From contig JAFJTR010000012.1 in NCBI GenBank assembly GCA_022559985.1, positions 310,001-374,000 of the forward strand: 64,000 nt of DNA, given 5' to 3'. A program made the position numbers and the translations under genes. The notes beneath the pieces were generated by a model. It was not told where the DNA came from, ran no database searches, and worked only from the letters and a program-made list of their open reading frames with translations. This DNA is from Parastagonospora avenae f. sp. tritici 18332-5 (Eukaryota > Ascomycota > Dothideomycetes > Pleosporales > Phaeosphaeriaceae). Shown here one piece after another: positions 9,827-21,772 of the stretch. Within the stretch, counting starts at the first letter, position 1; every line of letters begins with the position of its first letter.

Positions 9827-11856
9827 TCACCTCCTGGCTCGCTGTGCAGTCATGGTGTGTGCACGCTGAAGACCAGGAGTGGGGTCCTGAGGATAAGCGC
9901 CGCCGACAGCGCCCCCTTCCATAGTTTTCCGCCTCTTGAGGCCGCTCATGTCATCGCTCTGAACGCTGTCAGGGCGGTATGGGTCTTCATCGTCATCGTC
10001 ACGACCACGTTTGGCGTTGCCGTTTGCTGGTGGGTATCCTTGGCTCGCATACTGCGGTACAGCACCCGGGCCGGGATACGCGTCGTGGGGAGCATTCCCG
10101 TTGGGGGCTCCTCGGGGATCGCTCATCACGTTGTAAAGGTTGCTCGATGGTGGTCCTTGACGCTGGGGAGTCGGATATCCGCTGTTCCATTGTGTTTGGC
10201 CAGTCGTTGTTGTCCGGGGAGTGGCGCGACCCGACCCGTTCTGGTGCGGGGAGCCATTCATTTCCGGAGACAAGTGCGGATGTTCAGGGTGAAGGCTTCC
10301 ACCGTTGCCATTAGGTGCGTAACCATATGGGCCACGGCTGCCATTGTACGAAGCAGTCGAATGTGTATATTCGTTGTCATGCTCGTGGTCTCCCTCGGGT
10401 CCTGGTGCAGGAGCAACGACCTGGCTGTTGCCCTGAGGCATCATACCCTCGCTATGCTTCACATCACCTTCCTCGGAAACGTCTGCCAGGCGCGATGGTG
10501 GGGCCATTTCAGTCTTGGTGTATCCGCTGTCTGGGCGGTATCCCATCATAGACTGCCCTTGGGTGTTGTACTGCCCAGGCTGAGAGGGTGGGCCAGAGTA
10601 CATTGGTCTTGAATTGTCGTAGCTCTGGTTCGAGCCGTATGAAATAGCCTGCTGAACTGCACCGGGAGGTGTGGTAGCTGGAGTAGTTGGCACAGAGCGT
10701 GTGTTGCTAAGCCCTGTATCGATAGAGAGCGGCTGGCTACCTTGCGGTGTCTGAACATTGGCCCCACTCCACTCGTATGAGCTACCCGAATTACCCATGC
10801 CCATGATGCTTGATGCACTGGTAGGAGGAGTAGGGAATGTGTGTGCTCGATCAAGGCCAGGACGTCCGGATGAAGGGTGGGGTTGGAGTGCATGAGGTGC
10901 TTGTGACATGGCAGCACCAATGGGGTTGCTCATCGAATGGTGATGATGCAGCGACGGAGGCTGGGATGTTGTTGGCCCAGAGATGTATCGCTGAGTCTGC
11001 ATAGAGTCAGGTCTCCTGCGGTCTACAGCAGCCATGGCAGCGCTCCCTACACTTGCCCTCGTTTGGTTCGAGGGATGATAGAGCAGAGCTCCGATATCAT
11101 GCACGAATAGTGGGTACAGTTGCTCGGTGATCTTCTCCTTGTTTGCGAACTCTAGCGCACGCTCAAATGGGATCCTGCATCGTGTTAGCCGTGCCATTTT
11201 CTTGTTAATCAATGTCGACTTACCAGACACCCTTCAAGTGCATAGGACCGATCTTAACGACATGTCGTGTCTTTTCACTTTTGAGAATACCGTCTCTACG
11301 GCCACGAGTCATGCCAGCAACATTGAGCAGTTTTGTACCATTGATCATGTGATTGTCTAAAAAAAGTTAGCAAGTTGCTGGTAGGTTGCAAGTAATACAT
11401 ACCTTCGCGGCGTGCGACACATACTCCCTTGGCCTCGACCTGGAAACACAGACTGCCCTCATCCTCCCACAGCGTTGCAGTGACACGAGGCTTCATTCCT
11501 GGTGGAGCGACCTGCCCGGTGTGGTCGAACGAATGCGGCGCGTAGCTCTGGGCACCAGAAAGTGATGGACTTGGGCCGCTCGAGGACATTGCCGGCAGTT
11601 GTAGCGTCGAGGGTACCATCGCATTGTTCATTGAAGAAGACGCGGGTAGCCCAGAGGGCACGCCGTTAGAGTAGCCATAAGAAGGGTAACCAGGAGGAGT
11701 AGGACCGTATTGGTGTTGTCCTGGCTGCATCATCGATGACTGCGGCGGATAGGCATAGTGCGAGATTCCTGACGGGGGCGCGGAAGCTGGCGCGTGAGCG
11801 GTTGCGGCAGACATGTGAGGCGGATGCACGTCAGCATACGATTGCATCTGGTTCAT
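9827..11856 (-). CDS. stuA: APSES transcription factor StuA
   Basis: A bHLH-like APSES regulator of conidiophore development, sporulation and, in plant pathogens, effector and metabolite genes. Exons 11856-11403, 11356-11224 and 11174-9827 give 644 residues. The APSES domain spans the two introns: RVTATLWEDEGSLCFQVEAKG, then DNHMINGTKLLN and RRDGILKSEK, then MHLKGVW joined to IPFERALEFANKEKI and LYPLFVHDIGALLYH. Tyr/Gln/Pro/Ser-rich arms flank it on both sides. Near the C terminus a basic cluster (AKRGRDDDDED, then GLKRRKTMEGG) fits a nuclear localisation signal. Introns are 46 and 49 bases. The start at MNQMQSYADVH matches the normal StuA beginning, but the same frame remains open for 546 bases upstream, so a longer form is possible. 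Confidence 0.93.
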
Positions 11857-12402
11857 GCTGCTGTAAGACCCTGGTGGGTAGCCGTAGCTGTCCTGAGTTC
11901 CGTAGGGCGAGCTTTGGTGCGATTGCGCGTGCGAGGAGCGATTGTCACGGCTCAGAGAGGGCACGCTCTGCTCGGGAGACGGTGTCTTGAAGCCTGCGGT
12001 CTGGCCGGTGATGGATGCAGTGTAGGACGTGTGCGAACTCGCGCTCCCGTGGGAAGCGGAACTGATGGAGTCGCCTCGAGGTGACGAGGAATTGGACGAG
12101 CCGCTTGCGTGCGATTGGATCTGAGGAAGGGTTGGCGGTCTCTCACTTGATGCTGCAGACTTGGGCGCGTAGTGAGAGTTATACCAGGTATCGACGGGGT
12201 CGCGGGCGTGGACCGACGAGATCGATGGCAGCTCCAGCTTTACGGTATTGCCTGGGTAATGCCGAAGCGGATGATGGCAATGGGCACGAGAGAGTCCGTG
12301 GGGAGTTTCTCGAGTGTATACACCAGATAGCCGAGCGTATTGGCGTGCAGAAGTGTGCAAACGATGCTCTACAACAGCAGAGTGCAGGATCTGAGCACGC
12401 AA
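11857..12402 (-). other. Open in-frame extension upstream of the StuA start
   Basis: The frame of the first StuA exon stays open to about 12402 but has no ATG upstream of 11856. The part from about 12240 down looks coding. It is Ser/Pro/His-rich (for example LPSISSVHARD, SERPPTLPQIQSH, TPSPEQSVPSLS), and codon third positions are mostly C or G. Possible 3' splice sites (TTACCCAG, GTAAAG) lie near its upstream end. It could be an N-terminal extension joined to an exon not found here. Confidence 0.45.
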
Positions 12403-15400
12403 CCGGGAGTTTGATGAGACGCGAGGTTATAGCTTGTCGCAGACCGTTGATGGGGCGAAGACCTTCACCGCCAGTCAGTTTTGTTTGCTTGTTAAGAGCT
12501 CGGAAGAGTGCAGTGCGGGCCAACGAAACGCAGGCAAACACGTATGCAAACAGCCTCAACCAGCCGTGTCGAAATGACTTGAGCTCTGGAGGGCTCGTGA
12601 AGTGTTTGAGGACAGCAATTGCGTGTCGGGTATTTGTGTGTTGGGCACGCGTAAGAGGAGCAAGTGGTGAGAGACTGACCAAGGTGTTTCTTGAAGCGGG
12701 CGAGTGCGGTCTAAGGCTTGATGCTCAAATGAACCTGCTGAAGAAAGGCAAACACTGCAAACAATGCTGAATTCCAAAAAGCACGTCGTTACGTCGTTGC
12801 GGTCGTGAGGCAGCTAAAAGCCGGGTGTCGACACTGCTTTTGAGGCTCTGTTCAAACACGCAATAGGACTAATTGACACAAGCCGGCCAGGAAGAATAAC
12901 AGACAGTAGGTGCAGCTGCCAAAAATATGCGCTGTCTAAAGTGCGGCGGGGTGCGTCGTCGTGAACGGTCGTAAAGTCGTTGCGCTCGTCTGCTGCGGGC
13001 CGAGCAGTATCGATAGTGAAGACTGCGGCACCGACGAATAGACTACGCGGTTCACGCGTCAGTAGGTGCTTGTGCAAGGCAGAGTAACAATGACATGGAC
13101 AAGGGATGCGCCTCCGCCAGTCTGTAAGTGACGAGTTGAAAAGCCAACGTGCGGCTCAGGCAGACTGTGGTGGGAAGGCGGAGGTATACAGGTGGAGAGA
13201 GGTTGGGACTGGTAGTGATGGATACCCAGCAGCTCGCTGGACCAACCAAAGCGGCCACAGATAGCCGAGCACGGGAACAGTGGTCGAGGCCGCGCTGGGT
13301 GCGCTATTGACGACCGTACAAGAAGAAGGAGCGCAAGACGGACTCACCCAATTGCTCAAACGAACGGACACAAAAAGCACGATACTCACAGCGGAACCTG
13401 GAGTTTGGCTGAGGTGTGGAGAAGGGAAGTCGTTCTCGTCGGCGATGCTGCAGAGAATCCTGCACGCTCGACAGCAGGCAAGCCGCAGCTAAGAGGGCTG
13501 ACCACACAGGCACACAGGCGAGGCGCGCACGTCCCCGCGTGCAATCCGTCCGAGATGGCCGCTTTTTTGCAGACGGCGTGTCCAATGCTTCTCTACACTG
13601 TCAGTGCGCAGTGCGTGGGCGTTGCTGGCACCTTGATCCGCGAGACGAGCCTGCTGCTGCTGCTGCGAGGCGGGCCGACGCGACTTTGCAGCAACGGCTT
13701 CTTAGACTGGCAATGCAGCAGAGATGAGGCCGCAGCGATGCAGAGCCAGAGACGGGTGCGTGGAAGATGCAGGCGCTGGAGGTCGGTCGCTGTACCTAGA
13801 GACGGATGGTGGAGATCTTCTGGGGACGCTCACCAGCGCACACCCACGAGCGGCCGCGAGCACACAATCTAAATTCACTTCGGGCTTGGTGTGGAGCGTG
13901 AGCGCAGGATGAGCATGGGGGTGGACCGGCCTGCGCTCCCAGCCTGGACCGAGCGAGAGTCCCGTGAAGAACAAGCCGTTTCGCGCGCTGAGAGCACAGA
14001 CTGGGCCAGGAAGCTCGCTGACTGGGCTGATCCCGCCGTCGGTGCGGCAGACAAGGGCTGGGGATGGGGACAGGCTGTCGACAGGGACAGGCCCCCGAGC
14101 GCTATACAGTGCAGCCAGCTATGCACGCAAGCGAGCCCACGACTCCACCGCCAGCCACCTGACGCCAGAGCCTACGCCCGCACGACGGCATCAGGGCACA
14201 GCAGATCAGATGGCCTGTCAGTCTGCTCCGCTGGAACACGACGAGAGGGGTGCAGAAACGGCGGGTGGCTTTGCTATTTTCGTGGCCGCTCACCACCCCT
14301 CTCGTCTCGCCATGGATGAGCTCACCACGACCGGGGTCGAGCATCCAAACTTAGCGGGCGCCTATTTTTCTACACAGTGTGCCGCGACCTGAAGCATGGG
14401 CATGGGCCGGGACCTCGATATGGATAAGACGGCTGAAGTCGAGTGGCCAGTGAACGGTGCCGGAGATATTCGACACACCACGGACAAACCTTGTCGGTTG
14501 ATACGGAACAGGCTGCAGAGAGGCGTTCATCCTTATTAAGCTACGCCGGGCAAAGTTGTTGCGGATGCCGATGAGCACAAGCAGTAAACAGGCGTGCATC
14601 CCAGCGAGCGATCGGAGTGCTTGCAGACCCTGCCAACGTCTGCCTCCTGCCCACGGCCGGCCTGCTCGTACTGCTGAGTGGTCCGGCAGACGCGATGATG
14701 TGCACCGCCGCTGCGAGTCAGAGCCGTGGTGAATACCAGCGAAAACGAAAAAGCAGATACATGTTCGGCACAGCCAACCAGCCCACGTCTGCCCTGAAAC
14801 GCAAGGCCAACTGCCGCGGCATTGCTATCTTCTGGGGCGAGGATGTTCGTCATCCTTTCCGCATTCAATACGGGCCTCAATGAATTGGGGCAGGACAAGC
14901 TGCGAACTCAAACGAGCCTGGAGCGTGTCTGAGCACCGCGAGCGATGTCCTGCTCAGGCTAAATGCCTGCGATCCAACACTCACAGGGATGGAGGAGCCC
15001 GAGAGTGTGCGGAAGAATCGGACGGCAGGCCGTGCAGCCAACGCGATTTGCTGGGCATGGCGCAGAGGCGTCGTGGTTGGACGGATAGTCGTCGCTATCC
15101 GGCCACCTGGGGATAACTGCTGCGCCCGGACAGGCCAGCGTCTACCTCGTCCACGCGAGTCAACATATTTTGAGAGGCGTTCCAGCTGTGAAGCGAGCGA
15201 TGCTAGAGGGGGAGCATGTGCAACGTGGAGACTCGAGAGTGTACGACGCTCATGTCATGTCAGCGGGGTTCGCAACGATGTGCCAGACGAGCCACACCCT
15301 CAGGCGAGCCTGAGGGCCGCCTCGTCGTCCATCTCCAATTACACAGGCTGCTGAGCTCCGTCCAGAGTAAATTCGCTCGACAAACGTGCCGACCGTACCA

Positions 15401-18400
15401 CGACCTTGGAGTTGGATGTGGATGCCGCCATGCATGATAGGACAGCAGCTAGTTGCGGTGTGAGTGATGTGCTGGCGCCGCTAGCCGCATGCGGCCTGGC
15501 CAAGTTCAGGTCACGCTTTCCTGCGTCGCCCTCAACAGCCACCCGCACTCACACGCAACTGTACTTCATCATCCATTGTCGTGTCTCGCCCTCGGAATCC
15601 AATGATTCCAGTACCCTGGGATGAGCGTAGTGCAAGGTCACCAAGCCCTTTTGTTCCGGGCAGCTGAAACACGCCGCGCGCACGGCGCAACATGGGCAGC
15701 TGCCGCAGTCGCTCGCCTTTCTTGTCGTTGGAGCCGATTTCAGCGGGAATGCTGCTGATCACGGGACTTGCTGTACGGCCCGCGGCACAGTCCGGACAGT
15801 CCATGCGCCTCCCATGCGAACCATGGCAGCCTCACGTCTGTCCAGATGAGATGCTAGCCACATGCCTGTTGCTCGCCTAGACACCATCTCGCCGCTGCAA
15901 GCGCCAAACCAACTGTTCGCATCCCATTCGACCCAGCCATCTTGGTCACGTCTTTCAACGTCCACTCCCTTCACTGCACCCTCGTCGTGACGACGTGGCG
16001 ACAGGCCCTGCCTTGGCCACATAATTTGCCTCTGTGTGACCACTGACGGCAAAGGATGGTGATCTGGCCCTATCTTCAGTCGATCATGTCAATATCGAAA
16101 GATCAGCGAGGCGTCACTGCCAGGACTCCCTTGAAAGCCCAGTGTTACAAAGGGTACGGGCAATCGTGCGCACCAAGGGCACTGTTGGACGCCCCGCGGG
16201 CTCCAAGCGATGCGTACAGTGTCACCATGTGCAAGTCTACGCTCATCTGCTGTGCCAGAAAAAGTACCTCCAGCGAGGTCGGTATTACCGTTGCCGCGTG
16301 GGCTGAGGTGTCTAGGAATATGCACAGGTGAAAATAAACGTGCAGCGCAGCCGGCGCGATGTGGGTGCGGATCGTGGAGAAAGGCCCGCACCCGTCTGCC
16401 ATGTTACTTGCTGACCACCATGGAGAAAAGACTCGGAGCATACATCAGCACTTTCAAATTAGATGGGATTGCTGACCGGTGCGGGCTGTCTCAGTGAGAC
16501 CAACTATGCGCATGACGACACTTCTTTCTCAGCTATCGAACGACAGATTCTCCGAGGGCAGACCCCTACGGCATCAGCCTTTGCTCCTCGAGCACATAAT
16601 TTTCGCAAAGTGACCACGCAGTGGGGCTTGTGCACACTCTGTTCAACACAAAGGGAAGACCAGTCTAGAATTGGAATCCTTGGACAGAGCCGATCAGCAC
16701 TGTATCCGGAACCGGACATTGATCTCGGTGGATCCCTTAGCAGGCTGTTCTGCTGTCCGAATGGAGCATTAGGGAAATTGAAGCCGGGCACTTTGATTCC
16801 AGAATGTCGACGTTGACCTCCACGAAGCCTCCGTCAGCTGCATTCCCTAGGTAAGCGTTCCTGCAGCTGTGAGGCAATCCCGCGATACGACGAGCTCGGG
16901 AGCAGTGCCACCAGTCTATTGGCTAGGTTTCATCTGCACTTACCCGCGCTTGCATATGCGTGTGATATAGGGTATCCCCGCCAGCCCGTCAAGCTCGAGC
17001 CCTCTTGTGTCGACCTGATCTCAAGCTTGGCCTGAAGGCTGCTGCAAAGACGGTCATTCTGCATGGTCTTCGCACGACTGTCGCTTCTGGGGTGCTACAG
17101 ATGTTAGATCTAACTGACACTGAGTCCAGAAGCCTCCTTGTCTCGACCGGCCCTTTCAGCGTCCACTTTTCAGAAAAGGATAACCAGCTCCGCATGCCCC
17201 GGCGGATCAGTCAGATAGGCGTGCCGCTGCGAATCAACGCCGGCCACGTCAGGAGCCAGCGGAGCCCGTTATCGGGTCTTGAGATGGGGCAAGCAAGCCA
17301 CGGCCGCTCCTTGCATCCCCAAAACAGCTCGTGGGATTTCGACATGGGATCTGTGATTGGCGCGTGGGCCAGGACCCATGGCGGCGCTCACCGGTCGTGT
17401 CCACAGGCTTTTGCCCCACTTACTGGTCATCTCACCTCACGCTCAGTGGTTGACTCGCTTTCCTGCTGCATTCTCTAGCGTTGTTTGCACGAACCCCAGA
17501 TGCTTTTCAATGGTCTCAACAAAGCCCCAGTGACAACAGTCGAAGTGAGGGGTTCTTCTCCGGTTCAGACTTCCTGTCCATCCTCCTGTCCACACGCGAT
17601 CATCCCCACGTTGAGTTCTCTTGTCCTTCACCGCTACTCTATTCTCGCTCGCCCAGCATTAGAACCATGGAACCATCATTCGATCTGGTTGGTAGGGATG
17701 TAGCAATCTATGCTTTCTATAGCGCGCTCGGGTGGAGTAAGGCCCCCCACTACGCCGTCTGCCTGCAGCTCCATCAGCATTGAAGCTTTGGTTGTCGCAA
17801 AGTACCGGCAGGATATGATCTGTGTAGAGTACCAATGATGTTTGACCAAAGGCAAGAGTTCAAGCACGCTTATCGACGTCCGCTGCCATGCAGCATCTCA
17901 ATGGCGCCGCAACCAGGTGGCCATCTCGCAGCCAGCAGCAGAGCCGCTGCTCGCCGGCACGGTACGGCATTCGCTTCCAGCTCCGCATGCTACTGTGTAC
18001 GCACGACATACGTACTTGCATACTTTGCGTGTGGCCGTTGTTACATCAGGGTACACTGCAGACCAGCCATATGGCGTGAAGCGATATTACGTAGGCAGAC
18101 CCACGCCCAGCAGCGCTTTTTGCCAGGATAATGTTCGCTGTAGAGTAGTCTTGGTGGTCCGGATCTGCATTGGGCAGGTACTTCATGCAAACATACGTTC
18201 TAAGGAAGGTCTCAGCGCAGATATATTGACCCTCGGTTGGGATGCTGAGCTTGAGCCTGCAGTGCTGCACACTTTTGCCTACCACCAACACGTCAAGATC
18301 TCCAGAGCCCAGACCTCTGGATCGCGATGACCCAGCAGGCGACTGCGGAAACGCGGCTGAAGGCACAGGCGACTGCACATCGTGGACAAATAATCAGCCA

Positions 18401-21400
18401 TGGCAATAGTGGTGTAACAGCTTCCTTGCCTAATTCAACACTGCGTCTTGACTTTAAGCGATTAGGCGAATGTCACTGCTAAACCTTCAACACTATCCAA
18501 TTAATCGAAATGCTTCATCTAGATCTACTGGCCACTTTGCTCTCTCTCGATACACAGACCATGTGGCACCCGATGAGATGGTAGCGGGCGGCCGGATAAA
18601 GCGCACTCAAGCTCAACCGATTGAACGCGGTCAATATGGAAACTCAATCGTCCGACCGAGTCGATGCAGGATCGTCTCCCGTGCACTCATTCTCAGACCA
18701 TTCGACTAGTCTAAGTATTTGGCAGCACCGAGAAATCTCATGCCATGCCAAGTTATCGTTTCAGCGATTGCCCGTGTTCGTGCCCATACGACCGGACTAC
18801 GTACCCGATACAATGTACTATGACGCTCATCATCACGCTATCTCTACTAACGCCGAAGCCTTTACTAACATTTACACATGCGTCAACTATGGTTCGATCG
18901 TATGCACAGCCGGCTCCACCGCTCGGACAAGAACGTGCTCGGCCAGCCATCCTTGAGGTGGTTGGGAACGGCGGCTGGTAAGCATGGAAAGAAAATCTCT
19001 GCATGAGCGGGCCGAAGGAAACCGTGCATGAACGGAAGGACCCTACTGGTATAGTCGAGGTCAATTGAGGTTGACGATATGTCGTCGGCTATTATTAGCA
19101 TGAACGTCGTGTAGTGTACCTCTGTTCGATGCTTCGGCTCCTCTGCCGTGACAGCTCTCGTGGTTGTGCATCATCATCACAACACTACAACTGCCTAGAT
19201 CGCCCTCGTGGTGCTCTTACATGTGTCTGAAACACTGAGCGAGCAAGCCTAGCGCCCTCCAACGGGCGCGCAGTAGCCCGTACCAGACTTTTGATGTCTC
19301 GAGGCTTGCGACGCCGAAATGATGATGCGCTGAAAGCTCTAACGAGCCACAAAACTCCAAGCACGCAATTCACCTTCCTGAACCGTTCCTCGGCTCTCAT
19401 CCGGAGCGGTCGAAACACTTCGCCCCCCTAAAACAAACCCTCACAAGTGTCATCTCATCCATATCCCGCAAGTGAAACACGTCAAAAAGCCAACATTTCA
19501 CCTCGGCACTTTTCCCAGGAACACCAGTTCGCAGCATGCAAGGTACCGCACAACTTCCCAAACGCATCGTGTCTCAGAATACAGACCCTTTTTTCCCTCC
19601 GGCCAAATCTGCCGAGTAATGTACATGCGTTTTTCTGCATGTTTGACATGAGATGTGTTGGTGCGCGCTGCGACTGCCCTTGACCCTGCGCCGCATCGCA
19701 CCGCACCGCACCGCAGCGGCTGCATGCATTGTTTCAGCGCAACTCACGTTTTGCCACGAGAGAGAGTGCGTGCGCCGACAAGGCTGTCAAGGCTACATGT
19801 TGGTGGAGTGGAGAAATCAAACAAAAAGGAAATTATGCCTGCCATGGTAAAGCCGATGCGTGACTTTTTCTTCCTCGCTAAGCTCCGCGCACAGCCGCCA
19901 GGATTCTTCTCGATGTGAGATGGACGGATGGATCAGGTGCGCCCTTTTTCCCACTCCGCAGTTTCCGGTCGGGATATTGGATGGTGGCGCGGGTGTATGG
20001 GGTCGTCGACGGAAAGGGAATGTGCGTCCGCAGGCTGGAAACATGGGCTGGAGTTGGATGTCCAACGGGCCGATATCTGGGTTTATTGCATGTCGAGATT
20101 GGTAAGTGATAGTCGGGTAGTGTGTTACAGGATGAAAGAGCGTCCGGGTGGGTTACTTCCTGTAGCAGTGCAGGTCGGGTTGATGGAGTTTCTTGCCAGA
20201 CGGCGAGGGTGGGCATGAAGGATGGGGCGGAGAATTCACGTACATTGGAGTTGAGGTGGTGTAGTCGTGCTGACTGTCATCGGCCCTTCTGTAAATGGCA
20301 ATTGTCTTGATACATCTCGTTTGTTCGATATGTGGTGTCTAACATCAGCTCTTACAACCTTCACGATACACCCGACGAATGATCAGTGTCTGTACCCGGC
20401 ATATCCTCATCCAACCCACGATTGACAGAGACGATCTTACATGCAGCCTTAAGGCCGTACCCCCCTGTAACATCGTACGTTTAATGTGGATTTCAGCCTC
20501 ATGACCATATCTCAACCTCGGTCTTGGTGTATGGAGAACCAACATCTATCCTTGTGATTGTAACCCATGTACCCAGTCGAGACCTAGGTCTCTATGGATA
20601 CTTTTTCCTCCTCAAACAATCCGTCGTCTCGAGTATGGCGAATTATAGGTCTGGTTTACGTTATCTTTACTCTGGTATTATCAATGTCTAGGGATGGGCT
20701 CAACGAGTTCAACCACAATGTGACGATTTGCTAGTCGACTGTACAAGACCAGTGTTCTCACTATGACTGGTCTACCATTTCTCTCTATCTGCCATGGCAC
20801 ATCTTGCCCGTCATGTTTAGCTCATCGGCGTAGCGCCAGCAATGTTTTAGTACTTCGAAGCAGATATTTACGTGACAAGAGCATAGTGATAAAAACAGAA
20901 CAAATTCCCTAGAAAGCAAGGAGTTCATGTCTTCTCTGTTCTTTTGTGTCATCGCTTCAGCATGTACGAGTGATGTAGTATCAATATAATGTTTTCCACA
21001 GGACGTCACATCACGTGGAAGAACTACAATGCCTTCCGAGATTAAAGTAGCACTAGAAGGGACATGGCGATAAAGTGCTATGAAGCCATGGTTGATACAT
21101 TACAGAGCTCATTATACACGCCTGATCGAGCGCCTTCCATATATTCATCCTGTTCGATCACTCATGACGTGCAAAATAAATTAAGCAGTGCACCTGATTT
21201 TGGGCTCAAACGCAACATATTCTCGACGCCGTGGATATATACGTTCTGTACCGTTCGCCCAAATTTGTACTCTTCATCCTCGGACGTTCGCGAGAACATC
21301 TTCACGTGTGCTCGTCCCACACTCTATGCGTGCCCACTTTGCGTTTTACATGAGATGGAGACAGAGAAAATAGACATCTCAATACTTGGTGAGATGCGGC

Positions 21401-21772
21401 TGAGTCCCGCACGGCAAACTAGTATGTAGTGTTCAGAAATAAGAATGTTGGTTTGTCTGCGCACTTCGTGTCAGTACAGGGCAAACGCTAATTATTGTCA
21501 AAGAGCGACAAAGACCTTTCAAACGAAATCATTGTTTGCGATTGAAAGTCGTCTTGCATTTAGCGAAGATAAACAGATTTTTTAAAAAGTCCAATTACAA
21601 AAGCTTCCTAGACGAACTTCGCTGACGCAAATTTCATGTTCATGTACTCATATCCCCGACCCCATCCCAATGCCTATCAATACTCATACAGTCCCGCCAG
21701 AAACGTCAACCAACTCGCACTCATTACAGATCCACCATCTCATATCATACCCCCCCTATACACCACCAACGT
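12403..21772. other. 9.4 kb region with no recognisable gene
   Basis: It contains many short overlapping ORFs in all frames, but none has a domain, a long uninterrupted frame or sensible splice structure. The first half is GC-rich; 19-21.7 kb is more balanced. Simple repeats are minor: a CTG run near 13650 and CACCG units near 19690. I see no tRNA, no rRNA and no transposon coding sequence. The part next to stuA probably holds its promoter and leader; the rest is unexplained. Confidence 0.5.

Noticed and set aside
13405..13872. GC-rich ORFs in the region upstream of stuA
   Set aside because: Several frames are open at once, as expected for GC-rich non-coding DNA; the translations look random.
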